From assembly GCA_051275005.1 (NCBI GenBank), contig JBNMOP010000038.1:1-23251 (forward strand): a stretch of 23,251 nt of DNA. The letters are read 5' to 3'. Origin of the DNA: Eutrophobius sp051275005 (GTDB taxonomy: Bacteria; Pseudomonadota; Gammaproteobacteria; Eutrophobiales; Eutrophobiaceae). The position numbers and the translations under genes are program-made. The notes beneath the pieces are model-generated. The model was not told the DNA's origin. It searched no databases and saw only the letters and a list, made by a program, of their open reading frames with translations. Shown in pieces: positions 14,503-21,038 of this stretch; position 1 is the first letter of the stretch, and each line of letters starts with the position of its first letter.

Positions 14503-15408
14503 TTATTGGCCGCCTTTGGTCTTGGTTTTTCCGACCTTGGCATTCTTTTCCAGATACTGAATGATGATGCTGGCAATATCCTTACCCGTTGCCTTTTCAA
14601 TGCCTTCTAGTCCAGGTGATGAGTTGACCTCCATCACCAGTGGTCCACGACTGGAACGAAGTATGTCTACGCCACAGACATTTAATCCCATAGTGTTGGC
14701 CGCTTTTAACGCCGTTAAGCGTTCCTCTTTGGTAATAGTGACTATTTTAGCTGAGCCACCACGATGGATATTGGATCTAAATTCGCCCTCTTTGCCCTGG
14801 CGCTGCATTGCCGCCACCACCCTTTCGCCTACCACAAAACAACGAATATCTGATCCGCCAGACTCTTTGATAAATTCCTGTACCAGGACACTGGCCTTCA
14901 AGCCAAGGAATGATTCGATAACACTTTCTGCGGCCTTTTGGGTTTCAGCCAACACTACACCTATGCCCTGGGTACCTGATAATAATTTAATAACTAAAGG
15001 TGCCCCACCCACCATTTTTATAAGATCATCGATATCATCTGGCTTGTTTGCAAAACCGGTTATTGGAATGCCTATACCCTTTCTGGAAAACAGCTGGCAT
15101 GCACGAAGTTTATCTCTAGAACGACTGATAGCAACCGATTCATTAAGAGGATATACCCCTCCCATTTCAAATTGTCTAAGCACTGCAGTTCCATAGAATG
15201 TAACGGATGCGCCTATCCGGGGAATCACAGCATCAAATCCATCCATAACCTTTCCTTTGTAATGTATCTCAGGTTTTCGTGAGGTTATATTCATATAACA
15301 ATGCAAGGCATCCAGGGTGATTATCTCGTGGCCACGAGATTTTGCCGCTACAACAAGACGTTTGGTGGAATAGAGCTTTGGGTTCCTGGAAAGCAGTGCG
15401 ATTTTTAT
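14503..15408 (-). CDS. rimK: RimK-family ATP-grasp alpha-L-glutamate ligase, apparent ATA start
   Basis: The 301-residue ATP-grasp ligase matches E. coli RimK (300), which adds glutamates to ribosomal protein S6 C-terminus. The N-terminal KIALLSRNPKLYSTKRL and GHEIITLDALHCYMNITS align with RimK residues 2 onward. FDAVIPRIG, LVIKLLSGTQGIGV, QEFIKESGGSDIRCFV and the metal site DILRSSRGPLVMEVNSSPG follow in order. The codon at the conserved Met position is ATA (15408-15406), with AGGA eight nt upstream. No ATG, GTG or TTG occurs in frame until TTG at 15306, 34 codons in, which would delete the first strand-helix unit. It is 12 nt after rimB, in the same frame. Either a rare AUA start or a single-base error explains it. 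Confidence 0.9.
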   Translation of the reverse strand: MKIALLSRNPKLYSTKRLVVAAKSRGHEIITLDALHCYMNITSRKPEIHYKGKVMDGFDAVIPRIGASVTFYGTAVLRQFEMGGVYPLNESVAISRSRDKLRACQLFSRKGIGIPITGFANKPDDIDDLIKMVGGAPLVIKLLSGTQGIGVVLAETQKAAESVIESFLGLKASVLVQEFIKESGGSDIRCFVVGERVVAAMQRQGKEGEFRSNIHRGGSAKIVTITKEERLTALKAANTMGLNVCGVDILRSSRGPLVMEVNSSPGLEGIEKATGKDIASIIIQYLEKNAKVGKTKTKGGQ

Positions 15409-15420
15409 AGCTGTTGTCCT

Positions 15421-15933
15421 TTATTTAATATTGTCGTAAATTTTTCTGAGTCCACGCCCAGTTAAATATGATGCAGAGGGATCAATAGTGATCTTGCTAT
15501 GGATTATTGCTGTACGACCCAGCAACATTTTAAACATCATGTTTTCACGGTTGGTAAGGGTGATCTCAATATTCCATTTATGACTTCCTATGCAGACAGG
15601 TGATGTAATAACATATCTCTCTTCAGTATGACCGCCTGAGTCTTTTACAATGCGTGAATCTATTACGGCGGCCTCACATACTAGTTCTATATCTCTTTTG
15701 TTTCTCAAGGGATGCAGCCAGAAACGGACAAAATCTAACCCATTATTATTAAATGGCTCGATTTTAAACGTATGTAAAGCTGAGGTTCTTGCGCCAGTGT
15801 CAACTTTTGCCTTTATAGCTGGAATGCCCAATTCAGGTAAAGCAATCCATTCCCTCCAGCCTAAAATGAGATTATCGGAAGAAGTTGTTTCTGGTGAGGT
15901 AGTGACTCCCGTAATTGATTGAGAGCCCGTCAT
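15421..15933 (-). CDS. rimB: RimB-like retropepsin-fold protein (Zn-protease family PF05618)
   Basis: The 170-residue protein has GWREWIALPELGI at 25-37, then KVDTGARTSALHT with an Asp-Thr-Gly-Ala active-site-like motif at 45-48. MLGRTAI comes late in the domain and the tail is basic. This is the family annotated as ATP-dependent zinc protease, although the fold is retropepsin-like. In Pseudomonas the homologue RimB works with RimK in S6 modification. The N-terminal 20 residues are Ser/Thr-rich and extend beyond typical homologues. The upstream region lacks a Shine-Dalgarno. It is first in a three-gene operon with rimK and the AstE-like gene. The 63-bp gap to maf holds no obvious terminator. 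Confidence 0.85.
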   Translation of the reverse strand: MTGSQSITGVTTSPETTSSDNLILGWREWIALPELGIPAIKAKVDTGARTSALHTFKIEPFNNNGLDFVRFWLHPLRNKRDIELVCEAAVIDSRIVKDSGGHTEERYVITSPVCIGSHKWNIEITLTNRENMMFKMLLGRTAIIHSKITIDPSASYLTGRGLRKIYDNIK

Positions 15934-15996
15934 AATAAAGGAATTAAATTTAACATCGCTAATACTCGCTTACATCTTGATGATATACAACTGATG

Positions 15997-16566
15997 TTAT
16001 AATAATTTTATTGTTGCCAGTGACAATAAACGTCTGGTGTCTGGTAGTGGCAAACCCATTACACCAGAGTAACTTCCTTCGAAACGCTTGATAAATCCTG
16101 CCGCTTGATCCTGAATGCCATATGCCCCGGCTTTATCCAATGGCAGGAACTTTTTTACATATTGCTCACATTCTATTTTATCAATATTTCTGAACCTTAC
16201 TCGACTTATATTGAGAAGTTGATTTGGTGTTTCAATCAGTAGTACCACAGCTGTATATACAGCATGTTCTCGATTTGATAATGACATAAGCATATCAATC
16301 GCTTCAGCATGTGTGCTGGGTTTGCCAAGAATTATATTGTTGCATATCACCTCAGTATCAGCGCTCAAAACTGGAATAGATGAAGACAACTTTTGCCGTG
16401 CTTGCATGGCTTTTTCCAGGGATATGCGTAAAACATATTCGCTGGGCGACTCATTTATTCCTGGAGTCTCGTCTACGTCAACCTCTATTGTTTCGAATTC
16501 TTTGGTTAATTTAGACAAAAGCATTCTTCGCCTGGGGGACCTGGATGCGAGATAGAATTTGCACAT
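15997..16566 (-). CDS. maf: Maf/YhdE-type nucleotide pyrophosphatase
   Basis: The 189-residue cytosolic Maf protein starts FYLASRSPRRRMLL, the family's S-x-S-P-R-R phosphate loop. DTEVICNNIILGKP (about 70-83) follows with metal-binding Asp and Glu, then HAVYTAV and a C-terminal GSYSGVMGLPL. The GSY form fits the YhdE branch, which hydrolyses dTTP, UTP and modified pyrimidines. The YceF branch, which acts on m7GTP, usually has GDP there. Branch assignment is by motif only. It lies 60 nt downstream of rlmH. A rsfS-rlmH-maf order is common in betaproteobacteria and some gammaproteobacteria. No Shine-Dalgarno is evident. Confidence 0.93.
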   Translation of the reverse strand: MCKFYLASRSPRRRMLLSKLTKEFETIEVDVDETPGINESPSEYVLRISLEKAMQARQKLSSSIPVLSADTEVICNNIILGKPSTHAEAIDMLMSLSNREHAVYTAVVLLIETPNQLLNISRVRFRNIDKIECEQYVKKFLPLDKAGAYGIQDQAAGFIKRFEGSYSGVMGLPLPDTRRLLSLATIKLL

Positions 16567-16626
16567 AAATATTATTTCAGTTGAAAACTGAGAATATCAA
16601 TTCACCTAAGAACAATTTTCGATTGT

Positions 16627-17100
16627 TCATTCTCTATGATATGGATGGTTTTTTAGAATACACCAGGCGCGATAGATTTGTTCAATAAGAAAGACTCTGA
16701 CGAGGGCATGAGGAAGGGTGTAGTCAGACAATGACCATTTTTCATTTGCAGCTTCTATCACAGAATTATCTAAACCATCCGGGCCACCAATTATAAAACA
16801 GGTATCTTGTCCTGTATTCATCCACTGTTTCATTTTTTCTGAAAAATTAACTGTAGTTTGTTTATCTCCTCGCTCATCCAAAACAACAATGTGATAATTT
16901 TCTGGTATGTCTTTCAATATGACAAGAGCCTCTTTTTTTACAATCTTATCTATTGATATATTTTTGCCTCGCCTGGCTGGAGGAATCTCCATTAGCTTGA
17001 GATTTAGCTCGTGGGGCAATCGCTTAAGGTATTCCTGGTACCCACTTCGTACCCATGCAGGTACTTTTTTGCCAACAGAAATTATGTTTATCTTAATCAA
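16627..17100 (-). CDS. rlmH: 23S rRNA (pseudouridine1915-N3)-methyltransferase RlmH
   Basis: The 157-residue SPOUT methyltransferase (E. coli 155) modifies pseudouridine 1915 in helix 69 of 23S rRNA on 70S ribosomes. FIIGGPDGL (102-110) forms the SAM-binding knot. LPHALVRVFLIEQIYRAW and the terminal NHPYHRE are diagnostic. It starts with TTG at 17100, overlapping the rsfS stop as TTGA. The N-terminus IKINIISVG aligns with RlmH from that point and no ATG lies nearby, so translation is probably coupled to rsfS. There is no independent Shine-Dalgarno. Confidence 0.97.
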   Translation of the reverse strand: MIKINIISVGKKVPAWVRSGYQEYLKRLPHELNLKLMEIPPARRGKNISIDKIVKKEALVILKDIPENYHIVVLDERGDKQTTVNFSEKMKQWMNTGQDTCFIIGGPDGLDNSVIEAANEKWSLSDYTLPHALVRVFLIEQIYRAWCILKNHPYHRE

Positions 17101-17471
17101 TTAGACAATGACTGATCACCGGGACTGTCTAGAGACCAGAGCTTTTCCAATTGGTAGTGGTCACGAGTGGATTGCTGCATGACATGAACGACTATATCTC
17201 CCAGATCGATAAGAACCCATTCTCCCATGTCTTGCCCTTCTGTGCCGATTACATGGGTATTATATTTTTTAGCAGTTTCAATAATTTTATCTGCAAGTGC
17301 CCTGACATGTGTGTTGGAGCGTCCGCTGGCAATTATCATATAATCTGTAAACGATGCAATTTCCTTAACATCCAGGGTTACAATCTTGTTGGCTTTAAGA
17401 TCATCAAGTGACAATTCAAGTTTCTTACATAAACCTTCTGACGTATTATTTTTTTTAATAGATTTTTTCAT
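17097..17471 (-). CDS. rsfS: ribosome silencing factor RsfS
   Basis: The 124-residue RsfS/YbeB/DUF143 protein binds uL14 and blocks subunit joining, lowering translation in stationary phase or starvation. Visible landmarks are DVKEIASFTDYMIIASG (35-51), THVRALADKI (54-63), EGQDMGEWVLIDLGDIVVHVM (78-98) and the final YQLEKLW. The start lies 17 nt inside the end of nadD. The stop overlaps the rlmH TTG by 4 nt, so all three are tightly coupled. The first ten residues are Lys/Asn-rich and encoded by A-runs. Confidence 0.97.
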   Translation of the reverse strand: MKKSIKKNNTSEGLCKKLELSLDDLKANKIVTLDVKEIASFTDYMIIASGRSNTHVRALADKIIETAKKYNTHVIGTEGQDMGEWVLIDLGDIVVHVMQQSTRDHYQLEKLWSLDSPGDQSLSN

Positions 17472-18090
17472 TAGTTATAAATTCTAGTACATTGTCTGGT
17501 AGTAAAAACTTTATTGAATTATTTGACTGCATAAGTTCTCTAATTTGGCTTGATGATATATCCAGCGCCGGGACATCCTGTTTGAGTATTTTTCCATGTA
17601 GTGAGTTATGTATGTTCTCCTTAAGAGATATTTTCCTGGATTCGTAAAAGGTTTTTAGCCTTTCCTTCTTGATAACTTGCTGTGTATTCGGTCTATTGGT
17701 AATTATTATATGCGCAAAACCGGCTATTTTTTGCCACTCTTTCCAAGTATCGAATTCCTGAAATGCATCCATGCCGATTATCAGGCAAATCGATCGCTCG
17801 CAATAAGTTTCCCTCAGTTCTTTAAGTGTATCAATTGTATAGCTAGTATTATTACGTTTAATTTCAATGTCTGTCACCTCTAGACCCTTTATACCTTTAG
17901 TTGCCAGTTGAAGCATTTGGTAACGTTGATTTGCACTGGCCTGTAGAGGTGCACGATGGGAAGGAAGATTTAGCGGAACAAATATCACTTTTTCCAATTC
18001 CAAACTTTGCTTGCATTCCAGTGCTAGCCTCAGGTGTCCATAATGTACCGGGTCAAATGAACCTCCAAGTATACCTATAGGCTTACTCAT
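17455..18090 (-). CDS. nadD: nicotinate-nucleotide adenylyltransferase NadD
   Basis: The 211-residue enzyme converts nicotinate mononucleotide and ATP to deamido-NAD. GILGGSFDPVHYGHLRLA (6-23) contains the nucleotidyltransferase GxFDPxHxGH. LIIGMDAFQEFDTWKEW (104-120) is typical of NadD, and ISSSQIRE near the C-terminus is the second ATP motif. Length matches E. coli NadD (213). The start ATG at 18090 gives the exact family N-terminus. It overlaps rsfS by 17 nt and follows proA after 85 nt. NadD supplies NAD used by, among others, the sirtuin in this window. Confidence 0.97.
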   Translation of the reverse strand: MSKPIGILGGSFDPVHYGHLRLALECKQSLELEKVIFVPLNLPSHRAPLQASANQRYQMLQLATKGIKGLEVTDIEIKRNNTSYTIDTLKELRETYCERSICLIIGMDAFQEFDTWKEWQKIAGFAHIIITNRPNTQQVIKKERLKTFYESRKISLKENIHNSLHGKILKQDVPALDISSSQIRELMQSNNSIKFLLPDNVLEFITNEKIY

Positions 18091-18175
18091 AAGGGACGGT
18101 TAAATATTGTAAATAATAAAGAAACAAAATTAATAACAGTAGCCGTTAGATTAGATTTTTACTGGCGACGATATT

Positions 18176-19429
18176 TTACTTTCTAATATGACCATCACCA
18201 ATGACTATAAATTTTTGTGAAGTCAGTCCTTCTAGTCCCACAGGACCTCGCGCATGAAATTTATCTGTACTGATCCCAATTTCAGCGCCAAGGCCGTATT
18301 CATAACCATCAGCAAACCGGGTTGATGCATTAACTATAACCGAACTGGAATCTACTTCTGACATAAATCTTCTTGCATGTTCAAAGTCATTGGTGACGAT
18401 AGTATCTGTATGTTTGGATCCATATTTATCTATGTGATCGATCGCCTCATCAAGTCCAGGTAATATTTTCAAAGACATGATCGGCGCCAGATACTCAGTT
18501 GCATAATCCTCGTTTGTTGCAAGTTTTATCTCGGGCAATATTTTTTTTGATAACTCACAGCCACGTATTTCGACTCCGGCCTTCTCATACATAGGGCCGA
18601 GTTTGGCAAGGACAGCTTCCGCAATCGAATCGGCAATTAACAGACATTCCATTGCATTACACACGCCATAACGCTGAGTTTTAGCATTGTAGGCGATATC
18701 AACACCTTTCTGTATATCTGCTTTATCATCAATATAAACGTGACATATTCCATCCAGGTGCTTTATTACAGGCATCAACGCCTGCTCGCTGACTCGTTGA
18801 ATCAGGCTTTTACCTCCACGGGGAATAATGACATCAATATAATTCGGGAGTTGTAACATTATTCCTACCGCTTCCCGGTCGGTAGTTTCGATAACTTGAA
18901 CCGCGTCTTCAGGTAATCCTGATTCCTTCAGTCCACGGCGTATGCAAATTGCAATCGCCTGGTTTGAATGAATTGCCTCGGATCCGCCTCGCAGGACAGT
19001 TGCATTTCCGGCCTTCAAGCACAGTCCCGCTGCGTCGGCAGTAACATTTGGTCTGGATTCATAAATGATTCCAACTACCCCTAGTGGCACACGCATTTTA
19101 CCTACCTGTATTCCGCTAGGACGGTAATTCATGTCCGTAATTTCACCCACAGGGTCTGGAAGGGCTGCAATTTGTCGAAGACCCTCTGCCATAGAAGCTA
19201 TTGTTGCTGGCGTAAGCTCCAGTCGATCCAGCATTGCAGAATCAATGTTATCTTTTGCCTTTTTCATATCTATAACATTGGCAGTAATAAGGTCATTACT
19301 ACTGTCCAGAATGATGTTTGCAATGCACGCCAGTGCGGCATTTTTTTTGCCTGTACTTACACGGGCCATGAGACGCGACGCTATTCGTGCTCGTTTGCAT
19401 GTATCATTTATATATTCTTTTATAATCAT
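18176..19429 (-). CDS. proA: gamma-glutamyl phosphate reductase ProA
   Basis: The 417-residue cytosolic enzyme (E. coli 417) performs the NADPH-dependent reduction of glutamyl-5-phosphate in proline synthesis. It belongs to the aldehyde dehydrogenase fold. GVVGIIYESRPNVTADAAGL (117-136) and the catalytic Cys in RYGVCNAMECLL (252-263) are visible, together with the end motif RGPVGLEGLTSQKFI. proB is not in the window. The position between holA and nadD is the arrangement seen in Pseudomonas. There is a 52-nt gap to holA. Confidence 0.97.
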   Translation of the reverse strand: MIIKEYINDTCKRARIASRLMARVSTGKKNAALACIANIILDSSNDLITANVIDMKKAKDNIDSAMLDRLELTPATIASMAEGLRQIAALPDPVGEITDMNYRPSGIQVGKMRVPLGVVGIIYESRPNVTADAAGLCLKAGNATVLRGGSEAIHSNQAIAICIRRGLKESGLPEDAVQVIETTDREAVGIMLQLPNYIDVIIPRGGKSLIQRVSEQALMPVIKHLDGICHVYIDDKADIQKGVDIAYNAKTQRYGVCNAMECLLIADSIAEAVLAKLGPMYEKAGVEIRGCELSKKILPEIKLATNEDYATEYLAPIMSLKILPGLDEAIDHIDKYGSKHTDTIVTNDFEHARRFMSEVDSSSVIVNASTRFADGYEYGLGAEIGISTDKFHARGPVGLEGLTSQKFIVIGDGHIRK

Positions 19430-19481
19430 GACTAATCGATTTATTTTTTTCTAACGCGTGTAAGGAGATAATCTTGCTGCA

Positions 19482-20489
19482 TTACTTTATTCCGCCAATA
19501 CGAAAAAGAAGTTGTTCCATTTGCTCCCAAGGGTTATTTTTTAAAACTCCTTTTAATGATTTATCGATGGTTATTGCTTCCTGAAGTAAAGAACCAAGGC
19601 ATTGGTCATCAAATCGACTAAGAACGGCGTTTATAGCAGTCTGTCGCTGATACCAGACCCTGTGGTCATTAAATACTCGATCCCTGGGTATTCCTCTGGC
19701 TATATGGGCCGAAATTGAACATATCCTGCGCAATTCCCACATTATAGCCCCATAAATGATGATTGGTTCGGTTCCTTCCTGACGCAATCCCCTCAGCATA
19801 TTAATAATTCTTGATCCTTTGCCCCGTAGTGCATACTCAATTAAAGAGAATACATCATACCTTGAGCTATTTATGACGGTATCCTGAATATCGGCAAGGG
19901 TGATTTCTTCTTTTTCCAATATTAAACAAAGCTTTTCAATTTCCTGTTGCGTTGCAAGTAGATTCCCTTCTGTACGTTGTGCGATGAGATCAGCTGCATT
20001 TCGTTCAATAATTTTACCTTTTAGCTTTAACCTGCGGCAAATCCATTCAGGTAATTTTGAGTTATCGATCGGGCGTATTTGTATTATCGCACCAATTTTG
20101 TCTATTGCCTTGCACCAGCGTGAATCCAACATCCTCTTATCCAGCTTATTTATATTGATCAGTAGTACATTATCTTTTGAGGCATTTTCAGCGTAGGCGA
20201 TAAGCGCCTCGCTTCCAGGTTTTCCGGGCGTATGCTGCGCCATTCGTAATTCTATCAATGTGGAAGAAGAGAAAAGACCCATATTGGCATTTTCCTGTAG
20301 CAGCAAACCCCAGTCAAAACCAGTCTCGACGATTAGAACTGAACGATCAGCCCCTGTTTCTCTTGCATATTGTCTTATTTGATCTGATGCCTCCATGGCT
20401 TGCAGCGGTTCATCCCCGCCAATAAGGTAAATTGGCAAGAGTCCGTTGCGCTGCAGGTTAGAAGATAATTGTTCGGCTGATAGTCGCAT
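19482..20489 (-). CDS. holA: DNA polymerase III delta subunit HolA
   Basis: The 335-residue clamp-loader subunit (E. coli 343) opens the beta clamp. LPIYLIGGDEPL near residue 17 is the degenerate nucleotide-binding start typical of delta. LMGLFSSSTLIELR-like sequence at about 70-81 follows, and LEKEEITLADIQDTVINSSRYDVFSLIEY lies mid-protein. The gene starts 14 nt after the lptE stop, in the conserved leuS-lptE-holA order. Confidence 0.95.
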   Translation of the reverse strand: MRLSAEQLSSNLQRNGLLPIYLIGGDEPLQAMEASDQIRQYARETGADRSVLIVETGFDWGLLLQENANMGLFSSSTLIELRMAQHTPGKPGSEALIAYAENASKDNVLLININKLDKRMLDSRWCKAIDKIGAIIQIRPIDNSKLPEWICRRLKLKGKIIERNAADLIAQRTEGNLLATQQEIEKLCLILEKEEITLADIQDTVINSSRYDVFSLIEYALRGKGSRIINMLRGLRQEGTEPIIIYGAIMWELRRICSISAHIARGIPRDRVFNDHRVWYQRQTAINAVLSRFDDQCLGSLLQEAITIDKSLKGVLKNNPWEQMEQLLFRIGGIK

Positions 20490-20503
20490 TTGATTATCGT
20501 TAG

Positions 20504-21010
20504 CTATGGTGACAATGTGTTAATCCGACGAATTACTTGAGCAGCAGCCTGAATTGTCATTTCATCTTCAAGTGATTGACGTTCAGATTCCGAGCCGAGT
20601 ACCGCTTGATCATCAAATGCATAATCGCGAGTAATCCTTATTCGTTGGTTCGTTATTCGTTCATTTTTTTCTTTATCTGTAACCGTCATTCTTACTGATA
20701 ATAAAATTTGATATTCCTCTATCTTACCGGTAATAGCAGAAACGCTGAGGACAGATTGGACTATAGACGGGTCTGAGAGTTGAACCGCAAAATCAGCCTC
20801 TCCACTCGAGGAAGAAATGCCAACCCCCATCAGAGACAATTGTTTTCTGACCTCACGACCAACAGCGGAGGCATTTGCATCGATTACATATACGCTTGAT
20901 ATATTTGTCTCGACGCCTTGCTGTGTCCCGCGTAAATGAAATCCACAGGAGGACATAGAAATCAGGAGTACAGCGATTAGGGATTTAAGGTAATAGATTC
21001 GCATGTTCAT
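20504..21010 (-). CDS. lptE: LPS-assembly lipoprotein LptE
   Basis: The 168-residue outer-membrane lipoprotein plugs LptD in the LPS translocon. The signal peptide ends MSSC with Cys22, and CGFHLRGT right after it is the LptE hallmark. The rest is a small alpha/beta domain with an ISSVYVIDA strand and a C-terminal helix with AAAQVIRRI. The start at 21010 has an in-frame alternative at 21004. It is 28 nt downstream of leuS. No Shine-Dalgarno is obvious. It functions with LptD, a known client of BepA. Confidence 0.95.
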   Translation of the reverse strand: MNMRIYYLKSLIAVLLISMSSCGFHLRGTQQGVETNISSVYVIDANASAVGREVRKQLSLMGVGISSSSGEADFAVQLSDPSIVQSVLSVSAITGKIEEYQILLSVRMTVTDKEKNERITNQRIRITRDYAFDDQAVLGSESERQSLEDEMTIQAAAQVIRRINTLSP

Positions 21011-21038
21011 TGAGAATTATAATTAAATTTTTCCAGAT

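Noticed and set aside
14561..15196. 211-codon open frame on the plus strand opposite rimK
   Set aside because: It lies wholly antisense to a clear ATP-grasp gene, has no recognisable domain and reflects codon bias on the opposite strand.
14503..15306. rimK starting at TTG 15306 (267 residues)
   Set aside because: This drops the conserved N-terminal strand-helix unit that is present in frame upstream and matches RimK from residue 2.
15400..15430. RimB-RimK fusion protein
   Set aside because: The genes share a frame, but a TAA stop and a separate Shine-Dalgarno lie between them, so two proteins are expected unless read-through occurs.
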